Of a stretch of 40,306 nt of DNA, positions 1 through 10,263 are shown piece by piece; positions within the stretch are counted from its first letter, which is position 1, and each line of letters opens with the position of its first letter. Below the pieces are notes generated by a model. The model was not told the origin of the DNA, did not search any database, and worked only from the letters and a program-made list of their open reading frames with translations. The position numbers were made by a program, and so were the translations under genes. Origin of the DNA: Saccoglossus kowalevskii (lineage: Eukaryota > Hemichordata > Enteropneusta > Harrimaniidae); the NCBI RefSeq assembly GCF_000003605.2, contig NW_003109978.1, forward strand, positions 482,325-522,630. Direction: 5' to 3'.

Positions 1-130
1 GTAAGTTGGTGAGCACGAGCATTTTCAGGATTAAAAAAACTGAAATATAAAATTGCTGATCGATCGATAATTCTTTGAGCTGTTAAGCCGAGTACTTTAT
101 TAAGAACTCCAGGTTTAAATACGCGTTGTA
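1..130. other. Left-edge sequence, unassigned
   Basis: This stretch lies beyond the integrase C-terminus of the Gypsy element. It should be the 3' end of that element or host flank. No second LTR copy is visible, so the element is cut by the window edge or lost its 3' LTR. The minus strand stays open here but resembles nothing I recognise. Confidence 0.3.
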
Positions 131-813
131 CTATTCGGTATTGTAGAGTGTTACGTCTTCGGGGCTAGACCCCTCTTCTAACCACTTTTCTTTTAACAAA
201 TTCAACGGACCCCTAACCACATGACCAATTCAAATGGACTGAATCTTAATGACTCCTGAACCGAGTCTCTAACTGCAAATAATAACAAATTTACACCTTC
301 ATCCCAATCTCTTTCATTCTCCAGACAATACACTCACATCATACTCTTCAGAGTTGCATGAAACCTCTCTAACACCCCTTGGGACTCGGGATGATAAGCA
401 CTAGATATAATCTGCTGATCCCCTAACTCGTACACCACCTGCTGGAACAATCCCGATGTAAACTTTGAACCTTGGTCCGACTGAATTTCTTTGGGCAAAC
501 CCACGAAAGTGAAGAAATTAATAAGAGCTTTAGTCACACTTGAGGTGGTTATATTACGCAATGGAATAGCCTCCGGGAATCACGTTGCTGTACACATAAC
601 TGTCAACAGATACTTATTTCCCCTCTTTGTTTTTGGTAGAGGACCCACACAATCAACTATGACCTTACTAAATGCCTCACCAATAGCAGGTATAGGTTTT
701 AATGGAGCTACAGGAACTTTCTGATTAGGTTTACCTACTATCTGACAATCATGACAATTTCTACAGAACTCTGAGACACTACGCTTAATACCCGACCAAT
801 AGAAGCGTTTCAT
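131..813 (-). pseudogene. Gypsy integrase, broken
   Basis: This is retroviral-type integrase that would insert element cDNA into the genome. The C-x2-C half of the zinc-binding domain is present (CRNCHDCQ); its histidine half was lost with the deletion. The catalytic core follows: first Asp in IVDCVGPLP, second in QSDQG, then Glu in GVLERFH, with 35 residues between the last two (DD35E). A TGA at 580-582 interrupts the same frame after VMCTAT, and a second TGA follows KSMM at 334-336. The family usually has Arg at both sites, so both look like CGA to TGA. A frameshift near 222-225 (after FELV) precedes a C-terminal part with VRGPLNLLKEKWL that ends with TAG at 131-133. Confidence 0.85.
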
Positions 814-821
814 AATCTTGT

Positions 822-944
822 TTAAGGTTTTTGTAACATTTTAGCCTCTACTTCCAATTCTTCAGCAATTGTTAATAATTCCACTTTCTTACACTCTTCT
901 AACATTTCAATGGAGGGTTTCTCAATAAAGGCTTTTACATCCAT
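822..944 (-). pseudogene. gag-like N-terminal stub of the Gypsy element
   Basis: The frame starts at ATG (944-942) and runs 40 codons to a TAA at 822-824. It begins MDVKAFIEKPSIEMLEEC and has the 'short acidic helix, LL.IA.....' look of the first helices of Gypsy gag proteins. It stops exactly where integrase sequence begins, so the reading frame was cut by the internal deletion. It starts about 100 bases after the primer site, as a gag frame should. The family call is by resemblance only. Confidence 0.55.
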
Positions 945-1046
945 GGTGTTAACTCGCTGTCGTTCACTGATTTATGTGGTTTAACAATATAATTTGGATA
1001 TACAACTTTATGCAAATTAATCGCGGTTTAGTTCGGCTTCTGTTCG

Positions 1047-1064
1047 CTCCCGGACGAGCCCCCA
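1047..1064 (-). other. Primer-binding site, tRNA-Pro type
   Basis: The minus strand reads TGGGGGCTCGTCCGGGAG two bases after the 5' LTR. From memory this matches the classical tRNA-Pro primer site, complementary to the 3' end of tRNA-Pro, at 17 of 18 positions. The last base differs. It fixes the orientation of the element and the LTR boundary. Confidence 0.85.
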
Positions 1065-1066
1065 AT

Positions 1067-1975
1067 TGTTACGTCCCCGGGACAAGGTCTAGTTGTCAAA
1101 TAGAACCAAGCCCCTGAAACTAACGTATGGTACGAGCCCCCACTTCCGGTAATGGAAGAATGACACAATAAAATGTTACAAAATTAGATTTATTGTACTA
1201 GTCCAATCAGTAGTGACAGTAATAACAGCGAGCATAGACCGGGGTTGATAAATATTAACATTACAAATAATACCTAGTAGTTTAATATAACAGGTGGACG
1301 TTTTCAATGATAATAATCACTACAAAAATATATTCAACTATGAGCATGTCTCTAAATCAGTGCCAGTTCGTTGAGTTAACAATTCGGCGAGAGTCTGCGG
1401 TCTTGACGAGGTGTATTGTACTCACAGTTCGACGAGAAACGACGTTTTGATTACCAAATAATAAGTATCTTCCGAATTCTTGAATTCACTCGTCAGCCGG
1501 TCATAAGACTCCACAAAGAAGAGCACAACCACGTTATCTCAACAGCAAAAAGGATCCGGCGTACAGCAAGGGCAGCAACCACGTGCGAGGACTCCTTTCA
1601 TAACACTGCAGCTCGTCTCGTGCTCTGCAACTCCTTTCAAGCTCTGCAATACTCTGTTTTACGTAGTCAAATCGGACCCCTCAGGTCGATCATGGTTCAG
1701 ACCCTTGCATGACGTATCTACTCCCTAGCTTGGAGGTAATTTATATGTCATTCGTAACGCAGCTATTCACAACCTGCACAATATATATGCTCAACCAAAT
1801 TACAATATATTTTAACTTAAATATTTCCATACTCAATCGGTAAAACACAAAAATTGCAAATCACCACGCCCTCATCTAGCGAACATTCAACATTTTGTCC
1901 ACAAGCCATATTAATTTAATACAAACACTATGAAATCAATCTCTACAAGTCTCATAAAATTACAGGTACGTAACA
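1067..1975 (-). repeat. Gypsy 5' LTR (about 909 bp)
   Basis: On the plus strand the segment begins TGTTACGT at 1067 and ends ACGTAACA at 1975, a perfect 8-bp inverted terminal repeat with the canonical TG...CA ends of LTRs. The primer site lies 2 bases beyond one end, as in an LTR. A minus-strand AATAAA lies at 1189-1194, about 125 bases before the LTR end, where a polyadenylation signal is expected. The open frame at 1416-1712 inside the LTR has no recognisable protein and is probably chance. Confidence 0.8.
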
Positions 1976-2881
1976 TAGAGTAACTTTTAAATTCCGATAA
2001 TGGAAGCCAGATGTTTATCAACCCAACGTTTTAGTAGTGTCGTGAATAGTGGGTCTGGATAGTCGTGAAGACAGTCAAATCCTGAAAGCCCAGTTGATGT
2101 CTTTCTCACAGTGCTACCCATGTATCCACAATGTGCCTACACGAGTCATCACATTATGAGTGTTCACCATAAGGTTCATATATTTGTTTCCTTATTGACA
2201 TGACTAGTTTGAGTACTATACACGTCAGTTATTTTTGGATTTTGTTTTCGAAGTTTGTTCTTAGACTATATACGACGTAAAACTGTCACAGGGTGCTAGT
2301 TGGGCTGAGCTAAGATTTCGCATTGTCCCAAACAAACAGCGCCCATACCACCTCTATGAACTGGTTTCTTTAATAATTTGAAACTTAAGGTAGTTGTATA
2401 ATGGATATGTGACATAAACAACAATTACCCGCTCCACGAGTAACGTTTAAACAACGTTCTTTATTCCACACACCTGAAAGATGGCCAATAAATACCTGAC
2501 CTGTAGTGGGATACACGTTGTATTATTACACTATAATAATAATTTAGTAATAGTATTGTATAATATTTGCACACGGGAAAGGAGTGGGCAAGAAATGCCA
2601 AACCCTTTATTAGAGTAGTTGATTACGTTATATTATTACGAGGAAATGCCTAAATCGATAATGTAAATAATTGTCTAACATAGAATTTTGCATGCATGCA
2701 TACAACTACGAGAAACTGCATAACAGACAACGGACGCTAATAATATTCTGGCGATCATACACAGCGCTACCTACATACAGTTTCTTCATACTAGATGAAA
2801 ACAGGTAATTGCGTGATGACGGTGTATTTTCCAGCGAGTCTTTGCTAACGGTAGTGACGACTGTAATTATAGAACGCAGTT
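1976..2881. repeat. Flank with a piece of a dispersed repeat
   Basis: About 2055-2300 resembles stretches near 7400-7480, 8900-9290 and 23400-23470. Shared strings include 'agttgatgt..tttctcacagtgct' and 'ataaggttcat...tgacatgacta', and near 2230-2255 a run that matches about 9250-9275. The rest (2301-2881) shows no gene and no other repeat that I can support. Confidence 0.5.
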
Positions 2882-3025
2882 TGCCAACAAAACCAACAAA
2901 ACAAAAACATTACTTAATTTTAAGATTCCCCCACTTTTAATAAAAAATAGAGGTTTGTTTTATTTTGCTTAACTAAAATATAGTGTTCAATTTGTTGTGT
3001 TTTATGTATGTTTATTTTAACCATG

Positions 3026-4255
3026 TTAAAGGCGGGTAAACATTTTTTTTACCTTGCTAGTGTAAATTGCCCATTTAGTAATGATAATTGGATGATTCAA
3101 TAGCTTAGAAAACAGAGTATTACCTAATATTTGTTTACATGTGAGAGCACCCAGGGTTCTTAAATTTGTTCCACATTGATCACACAATGTAGTCCAAAAG
3201 CTTTTAAAATATTCACAATTGACAAACAAGTGTAGGAGTATTTCTTCAAAACTATGAAAACACGTACAAAGACCAGAGGCTGTATAAGGAGGTCTTATGT
3301 GATGTAGTATGGAGTTTGTGTATAGAACGTTATGTGTTATCTTCCACTGAAATTCTTGAAGTTTTGTTTCCATGGTGACAGCAAATGGTAAAAGAAATAT
3401 GTCCTTCCATTCGGTGTCTTCAATATGAAACAAATGAGTAAAGAATAGTCTACTTTTAGGTGGAATTAGATAAAAGTCAGACAGAAACCTTCACATTAGC
3501 ATGCATTTTAAATCCTTCAGATACATAAATTTGTCATTAATGGTTATATCTATAGGAAATTGTGGTCTAACATTAGCTTTCCACTCACTTGGTATAGCCG
3601 AGATTATTCCCCGCCATAGCAAAAAGTGGTTCTGCGTCAGACCAATGACTATCAATGCTTCCCAGTTTTTAAACTGACGAGTATAAATCACAAAGGTACA
3701 CAACACCCTTTGAGATAAAATCGGGGTAACATAAACTTTTGTTCTTTATTAGAATGTGTTGGTTGTACCAAATTATGATATTTACTAGTGTGTACTCAAC
3801 CTCGTGACAATGAATTTGCCGCCAACTGTAGAGTAAACTTTCATAGAACTGGGGCAGCATTATGGGTAAATATTTTATTTTATAATTACAATTAAAGATC
3901 AAAGAACCCCCAACAGGAGATAGATAGTGTGCTAGAATATTTTTCCAAGGATGAGTCTCGTTTTTATTTAGAAATGATTGTATCCATTTAATTCGAAGTG
4001 AGTGATATAGTGCAAAGATATCGAGCATATTCAAGCCATCCTGGCCACTGTCTCCAATCAAAGTATTCCTGGCCACTCTGTCAGGACCTTTCCAAATGAA
4101 TTTGTGTAGGCGATTGTTTAGTTTACATTTATCTTCCATTTTGATGACAAGAGATTTAATGATTTGAACTTTACCAATTAGTGTAGTATTTCGAGTTGAC
4201 CATAACTGCAAACATTTATTTAACGAATCAAAGGGGCCTTCAATATTTTGTTTAT
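3026..4255 (-). pseudogene. LINE ORF2 C-terminal region (L1/Tx1 type)
   Basis: The region begins with the post-palm segment 'LQLWSTRNTTLIGKVQIIKS', typical of L1 and Tx1 elements. FIWKGPDRVAR and GLNMLD follow. A frameshift near 3670-3706 separates GVVYLCDLY from the downstream frame TRQFKNWEAL. A TGA at 3491 interrupts the next frame. The last part has KLQEFQWKITHNVLYTN and C.CF.S.EE.LLHLFVNC..F..FW, the family's Cys/His-rich end. The best-preserved open stretches are 3669-4211, 3491-3706 and 3026-3433. Confidence 0.85.
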
Positions 4256-4259
4256 ATGC

Positions 4260-4640
4260 TAATTATGAATTTTAAGAAAAGTATATCCCGAGAATCTTAA
4301 CAGGAGTCATTGGCCAGGTGACCCCAAAAGATTTATCAACACGAAACCTCCAACTACCAAGCCACATGGCTTCTGTCTTGTCATAGTTTACCTTTAGACC
4401 TGAGAAAAATTGAAAAGTGCTGAGCAGCGCAAACGTATTTTAAAATGATTCAAGATCTGACATATAAGGTCAACAGCGAAAGCTGAATATTTGATTTCAT
4501 AGCCAGACACATTGATTCCACGGATAGAGTCATTATACCACTAAAGACAAGATGAAAAGAGCCATTGAGACGGCGTCACCCTGTCTCACACCCCTGTTGA
4601 TGTCAAAATATCCAGTACTAAGGCATGATACAGCTCAATG
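4260..4640 (-). pseudogene. LINE reverse transcriptase palm, decayed
   Basis: Translated pieces on the minus strand read GYFDINRGVRQGDAVSMALF (RT motif 4, 'G.RQGD..S'), then YSAFAVDLI where the catalytic box should read FADD, then GLKVNYDKTEAMWLG (motif 6) and PVKILGIYF (motif 7). The pieces lie in two frames with stops between them. The first catalytic Asp of the box is Val here (4469-4480), so polymerase activity is lost. Motifs 1-3, which should precede them, are absent. The join to the linker shows a large deletion. Confidence 0.8.
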
Positions 4641-4649
4641 AATTGGAAT

Positions 4650-5738
4650 AACAGCTCATACCAGCTAACTTTTGATCGGATTATCGCACCTTCTGTGATG
4701 TGATTGTATTCAACTTGGAATTCGTTTTTTTTACCAGCTCTAGTTCATACTTTATTACGACATTTATAAGATTATTTGCAAGTATCAAGTTCAAGAATTT
4801 TTTTTCTAGATTTTTAATTTTTCTTTTCGAGCACGAGATTTGGTTTTCCTATACTTTATTGTACGCTGTTTTATTTTATACTTCAGGAACTCCCATGATA
4901 GTACATTGTCCTTCCTTTGGCCTAATTCCACAATCCAAACTGGAATGTTACTTTTAATTGAAGTTATATAGTTAGGATCATCTAATAGACTATTGTTGAA
5001 CTTCCAATAGGAGTTGCCTAATTTATAACGTTCATCGCCAATGGTAACTATAATGGTCGAATGGTCTGAATGTACACAAGGAATTATATTAGCAGTCTTC
5101 ACTACTAACTGGGTTCAATTATTAATAAGAAAGTAGTCAATACGACTTTGAATCGAGTGTGGTCCCAGGCGGCTCCATGTAAAACGTTTGGTGTTTGGAT
5201 TTCGTAAAGGCCAAATGTCAACTAAATCACATTTTGTACATAGATCCTTAAGTTTTTTGCGTGAGTTTCGCCAGGGTGAAGGGTTTCCCCCCATTCTATC
5301 TAAATGTATATTCATTATAAAATTACGATCCCCACTCCAAATTATTTCCCTATCCGATTCAATGGGGATAGCGTCAAGACATGTAAGGATAGATTCCAGA
5401 AAGAGAGTGTGCTCAGCCTCGTTATTGGGTGCACAGGAGTTTGATTCGTTGGAAAGACCAATAGTGATATTAGTAACTCTACCTGTGGCATCAATTGTTA
5501 CGGAATTGATTTTATATTCGATGTTTCGAATAATAATAGCTGTTCCTCTACTTAACGAGCTCCCATGGGAGAATATAAAGTGACCACCATTCATTTCCCT
5601 GCTCAACACTGTTTCATCCCTCTCCAAGGTATGGGTCTCTTGTAGAAAAATAATATTAGAGCTAGTATTTTTTAACCAGTTGAACAAACCCATTTTTTTC
5701 TGACGACTACCAAGGCCTCTCACATTGAGTGATAACAT
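4650..5738 (-). pseudogene. LINE apurinic-type endonuclease and RT N-terminal stub
   Basis: This is an exonuclease/endonuclease/phosphatase-fold nuclease that nicks target DNA for target-primed reverse transcription. Motifs in order: SLNVRGLG (N), LQETHTL (E), WSGDRNFIMN (D.N), SRIDYFLIN, and SDHSTI (catalytic D and H). An in-frame TGA at 5115-5117 splits the frame between FLINN and TQLVVKTAN, and the frame then stays open to about 4806. Beyond it, remnants of the L1-type linker (GAIIRSK, W-E region) are readable near 4690-4650. A TAA at 5739-5741 stands just before MLSLNVRG, while MNPSF upstream is in frame. The original start may therefore have been a few codons earlier. Confidence 0.85.
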
Positions 5739-5760
5739 TTAAAAGGACGGATTCATTTTA

Positions 5761-6169
5761 AATGTCCGTGGTACAGTCATTCTATTACCTTTCATTTTCA
5801 TTACTGGGACAAAGTAAATTAAAAAAAAAGAGAAGGCACCAACCAAAAGCAAACAAAAAAAATGAAAAGGATGATAGCTGCTTACTACAACGATAGCAAC
5901 TAACAAACAAAAAAGGCAAAATATAAATGGTAAGAGGTCATACATAAAGTAAACATTTTTAGTTTTAGAGAAAAAACATCATCTCTTTACATAACAAATA
6001 ACGGAAACTCTCAGAAATCAGAGCAAATACAATATATTAATACTAAAGTTGAATCTAAAGTGCATATGGTGTCATTAAATGACAAGCTGTCAGAGTTGCC
6101 ACAATTTCCTATGCAAGAAAAAACCAGAACCAGTTTAGTAGAATATAATCAGTTTACAGGAGAGGTTCG
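5761..6169. other. No gene seen
   Basis: This is the A/T-rich stretch upstream of the LINE endonuclease. A 68-codon minus-strand open frame (5739-5945) encodes a very hydrophobic string, but it arises from A-rich DNA and has no recognisable domain. No ORF1 of the LINE is visible, so the element probably lacks its 5' part. Confidence 0.3.
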
Positions 6170-8450
6170 AATCTGCTAGTCTAAAATAGTCAAGAACATA
6201 ATGACACAGTAATAATAAACGTGCTTCGAGTTACGAAAACATGTAGTTAAAAAATGTTCTGGTAATTCGTAATTTAACATCGAGTCATTGAGCAGACCTC
6301 AATAACAGTGTACATTACTGTATGGAGTAGTATCACGGCGCAAACTGATGATTGAAGTAATTACAATATATTACAGAGTGTTGGTATATTGTGATCATTA
6401 TATCAAGGGTGGGGCCACGGATATGAGTTTGGTCTTGAGTCCACTTTTTCAAGCAGCATGTTAAAATTATTAAGGCTAAACACATTTTCATTGGATAGAA
6501 TCTTGGAAATTGTGATCTTCTTAGGTGTGCGACATATTATGATTTGCTCTTGCGAACCACCATACATTTATCTCCTCAAATAATGCCATTTACGCAATAG
6601 AATTCGACGTTGACTATATATATAACTAAGAATTATTCATGATAACAAGACCAGTGTATACTAAATATACCAGACGTCAACCATAACATATAGTTGTTAT
6701 TTTTGTGACTTGTTGCTAAGAGTACTTCTAATAAAACATTTCATGAAATGGATGAAGACGCATATCAAAGGAATTATATTGTGATATGTAAGTATTACGA
6801 TCCCGGGGCAGACATCAAAGCATTTTCATCGCCTGGCAACCAACACAGTAAAAACAAAGGCCGAAAACTCTCAGAAAATGGACGGTTGTTGAGACTCCTC
6901 GGAACAGTGTAACAAAATTACGCCTGCTTGTGCAACATATACAAATTTGGTTGTTCAGGATTCGGCTGGCGTTTTACATCAGAGCCCATAGAAATACATG
7001 GTACAGTGGTGACGTAGCCCCGCCCTCAGGATAGGTGTGAAAGTGTAAACATGTTTTCCGTGAGAAGAAATTGTGAAATATATCAATATTTCTATTCTAT
7101 TTTAGGTATCAATTTATCTATATATTAAATATTGTTTTACTTACAATTTAATTTCGGGATTTAGAGAATGATTAAGAGATAAATACAAACCCATTCAGAT
7201 GACGTAATATACCAACCATGCACAACAGTTTGTAAGATGTGTACAGTCACGAGTCTCACACATGACAAACAATACTACATATTGTGAGCAAATAATTCCA
7301 CTCACTATTTCCGAGAAGATGATTACAAAACATTGCAAATAATTGTGAAACCCCATACATACTTAACAAAGCCCTAGATTACATAAAACAAGTCTAGCCT
7401 GTATTACTGTAGTGGAGACAGTCACAACTTGCAAACCCAGTTGATGTTTATTTCACAGTGCTGCCTATGTGTCCGCAATATAGCTACTATTCACAACAAT
7501 TCGAGGTAACACAACAAGGTAGGAGTTTGTTTAACTAAAACAAATAATTAATATATGCACATGTAAAATTAAAATGCTGAAAGACAATTTATTACATTTT
7601 AATGACCTTATAGTGGCACTCTTATTACCAGCATATTAAAGATTTGATATTTTCAATTGCGGTGATTGCAATCAATTCAATTTTGTTACAGGATTTTGGA
7701 TTTAAAAAAAAGAAAACTATTTTGATTTGAATTTGGATTTGGAAGACCTACTTAAAACAAAATTATTTAAACCAAGATTAGATAACAGGCAAATTAATAA
7801 AAAAAAACATTCTAATGAGCAAAACATACTTCCCTTTAAAATATAACATTCCAATTAAAGAAAATCAGTCTAACAAAAGTCCTGTCAGTATCTGCGTGAT
7901 TTCACGTCTTCTACCCTAACGGCGATAGTGTATAGTGTATTTAACTATTGTATTTTATCTTCAGAGTTCTTTTGTTGATAACCTGTCCACTATTTCTTTG
8001 AATGCACCTGACCATCATACAATTCGTTCTAAATTTAAATTCACTTATTCTAACCCATCCCAGGCAAAAGCTGAAAATGTAATGAAAACTACATTTAGGT
8101 GTCGTTTCAACCGGAAAACCTCGGACCTTTAACTGTTAATTAGTCGTATAAATAACGAATTCACACAACAACAGCCTGCACAATCTGAAATAATCACACT
8201 GAATAAGCACGACCAAGCCATATATGTACTGGGTAAAACACGCTGCATCGGATATTAAGTCAAATTGTACCCGGAACCAATCCAAACCAGCGTGGAGGGA
8301 TACACTGTACAGCAAAGCTAAACTAGAAAAATAAAAAGCCCAAAACAAATTTAGACATTCAAATATCAAAAGTAACTTGACCACTTATATAGTTCTAAAA
8401 ATAATTTCGAAGCAATATGTAGAAACAAGCAAAGGTTACTTATAGATGTG
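6170..8450. repeat. Long dispersed repeat, copy B (about 2.3 kb)
   Basis: This copy is collinear and in the same orientation with 22740-24490, and with 18885-19124 at its left end. Shared landmarks: ctgctagtctaaaatagtca (6172 and 18887), 'atatgagtttggtcttga' (about 6421 and 22782), 'cagtcacaacttgcaaaccca' (about 7420 and 23412), 'ttattaccagcatattaaaga' (about 7623 and 23722), then a LINE-derived segment from about 7970. I see no terminal inverted repeats or clear ends, so the class is unknown. Confidence 0.6.
7968..8440 (+). pseudogene. LINE endonuclease end and EN-RT linker, fragment 1
   Basis: The frame reads FVDNLSTISLNAPDHHTI, then FKFTYSNPSQAKAENVMK and FRCRFNRK. It corresponds to the end of a LINE endonuclease, where the usual SDH motif is PDH here, and the linker before the RT. 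Two better copies lie at 24005 and 25116. This copy has stops after TSDL and later, and lacks the WW motif region in frame. It is embedded in the dispersed repeat rather than in a complete LINE. Confidence 0.55.
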
Positions 8451-8589
8451 TGTATAACAACTAATGACGTCATTACTGTATCTTCAGGTGTTAACTACCG
8501 GTTACTGCTTGTGCACAAGGCCGCAACAAGTTCAACGGCCCTGACTCAGTATGAGGCGAACTGATAAAGAATTTTACTTTCCTGTCATA

Positions 8590-9300
8590 CTGGTTGGTCG
8601 AATCATTAAAGATATGGCATACGCAATGATTTTCAGATGACTTATTCTACATACCAGACATGCAAAGCATATTCTGAAACCACAAGCACAATGGAACACT
8701 ACTTACTTCTCTGAAATTTAGAGCTGAAGAAACAGTTTGTAAGTTGTGTACACCGACGAGTCCCACTTATGAAACAAACAAGTGCGCAACTAATTCGAGT
8801 AACTCATTCGAATACTGATGGATTTGTCTCACAGATGGCACAACATGGCACAAACTGCATGCATACTTAAAAAAGCTCTAGATTACGTAAAACAAGTATA
8901 ACTTGTATTGTTGTCGTGAAGACATAAAATATGCACATGTTAAATTTAATGCTGTAGCAGAAATGATTATAATTTGATAATGTTATAGTGATTCTATCAC
9001 TTATTACCATATCAATGTTCTGTAGGAATCATTAGTTGAAAATTGTATTAAATCTAAAAAAAAAAACACAACATAATATTTAATCATTCTAGTTAGAACA
9101 TTAACTCAAAAACCTACCTCTTCCAAGATTAGGTTTACTTTATTTAAACGATAGATTAATGTGATTACAACGAGGTCATCACGTGTCTACTATAAGGTTC
9201 ATTTATTTTTTCTTAGTGATATGACTATGCTGTGTACTACACACGTACGATATTTTTGGGTTTTGTTTTCGACGATTGTTTTTGGACCTGAGTAAAACGA
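8590..9300. repeat. Dispersed repeat, copy C (partial)
   Basis: The segment from 'cagatgacttattctacatacc' (about 8635) through 'gattacgtaaaacaagtataac' (about 8881-8903) parallels 7195-7400 and 23110-23390. After 8925 it continues with sequence like 7555-7620, so an internal block is missing. The end, about 9176-9290, resembles 2170-2290. It is in the same orientation as the other copies. Confidence 0.5.
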
Positions 9301-9427
9301 AATATGATTTATTTTTACTTTATGTCATTAGGCGTTCCTCTCATTATGTTTCTACACCATTTAGTTGACAACATTTAGTTCAGAATATATTCAGTTTCAT
9401 TTGAGTATCTACGTATGTTAACCTACA

Positions 9428-9990
9428 ATACAGGCTATTGTAAATTAGAAATTGTATTTACAAAAAAAGTTAAATTCAAAAACAAGATTGCTGTAATGTT
9501 TTGCCACTTGATAATCATTATGAAACTCAGGTACTCCTGGGCTATAAGATTTTGTACTATGCATGACAGTTTACGTAATATATTGTTGTTATGGCCATTT
9601 TATTTATGTGATATTATACAAATATATTCGTGAAGCATATTGAATGTTCTCTCTCCCTCTTTTCCTATCATTACTGACCTTGCTGTGGTGTGTGTAGTGC
9701 TTATTCCATCACCTTCACATCTTACTAATTACTAGCACTGGAAATGGTGGTAAAATATCCGATTATTATTGGGTGTTCGGAGTTGATATTCAAACCAACC
9801 TCGTGAAAAAATGCATATTTAAAGTGCTACATATTTATGATTACTGTTGTCCTGATTTTTTTGCTAAAATAAAAAATAGATAACAAATAACAAATAAAAT
9901 TGAAAATAGATTACGCGATAAGCCACGCCCCTTCCTGGTGCAGTAAAGTAATTTCGGCAAGATCACTACCAAAATATTAAATAAATAAAT
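9428..9990. repeat. Second dispersed repeat family, copy 1
   Basis: The segment matches 16005-16275. Both begin 'gctattgtaaatta.aaattgtattta', continue with 'attcaaaaac..gattgctgt', and share 'aaagtgct.cat.tttatgattactgttgtcct' and 'cccttcctg..gaagtg/cagtaa...tccggcaa'. The copy at 9428 has about 290 extra bases in the middle. No coding signal is recognised. Confidence 0.55.
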
Positions 9991-10192
9991 GAAGACTATC
10001 AAAAAAGTAATACCTCCATTTCGGGCCCGCACAGAGATTGGGTTACACTCTCTCCTGCACAATTTGAGTGTGTCAGTGTGCCTCCATCTGCACATTTTTT
10101 TTTTATAATTCTCAACCTCGGAAAGGATACAAAACAATACATACCACAGGGAGTCCAGGAACTATGATCAACTGTACGCACTCCCTATGAGC

Positions 10193-10204
10193 GGGGGGGG
10201 GGGG
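10193..10204 (+). repeat. Poly-G run (12 G)
   Basis: Twelve consecutive G in an otherwise A/T-rich area, about 60 bases left of the MITE-like element. The true length may vary with sequencing error. No gene lies nearby. Confidence 0.8.
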
Positions 10205-10263
10205 TATCGGCTGGTATCTATTGTAATAAATAGACAAAGGATGAAGGCTTCAGCCAGCTCATA

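Larger units (their letters stand above)
131..1975 (-). mobile_element. Internally deleted Gypsy-type LTR retrotransposon
   Basis: Read on the minus strand the order is 5' LTR (1975-1067), a tRNA-Pro-type primer site, a short leader, the N-terminal 40 residues of a gag-like protein, then directly an integrase. Protease, reverse transcriptase and RNase H are all missing. This is one large internal deletion with its junction near 814-824. The gag start and the integrase core resemble Gypsy elements of the kind common in fish and marine invertebrates. The integrase has two nonsense codons and a frameshift, so the copy is dead. The 3' LTR would lie left of the window, so a target-site duplication cannot be tested. 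Confidence 0.85.
2882..5760 (-). mobile_element. L1/Tx1-like LINE, internally deleted
   Basis: On the minus strand the order is endonuclease (5738 to about 4806), RT N-terminal stub (to about 4640), RT palm motifs (about 4620-4260), then the L1-type C-terminal region (4255-3026) and an A/T-rich 3' part. The last bases on the minus strand are built from TTTTGTTGG-like units (2882-2910), which may be the 3' tail. The fingers and early palm of the RT, normally several hundred codons, are missing. The catalytic FADD-type box is mutated, so this copy could not move. Confidence 0.85.

Noticed and set aside
149-157. TGTTACGTC as a possible second LTR start
   Set aside because: It lies inside the readable integrase C-terminus (EDVTLYNTE on the minus strand) and has the wrong polarity for the 3' LTR of a minus-strand element. 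The match to the LTR end is coincidental.
491-724. Plus-strand open frame
   Set aside because: Antisense shadow of the Gypsy integrase.
1416-1712. 98-codon plus-strand open frame
   Set aside because: It lies inside the LTR and has no domain or homology that I recognise.
5188-5583. 131-codon plus-strand open frame
   Set aside because: Antisense to the LINE endonuclease, whose motifs are unambiguous on the minus strand.
5739-5945. Hydrophobic minus-strand frame before the LINE endonuclease
   Set aside because: Membrane-like residues come from A/T-rich low-complexity DNA. No family match, and the last codons simply run into the endonuclease start.
6160-6172. ggttcgaatct as a tRNA B box
   Set aside because: No A box or tRNA fold precedes it, and the matching repeat copy at 18885 lacks it.
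7935-8132. 65-codon plus-strand frame as a host gene
   Set aside because: It matches the LINE EN-RT linker copies at 24005 and 25116 and is broken by stops.
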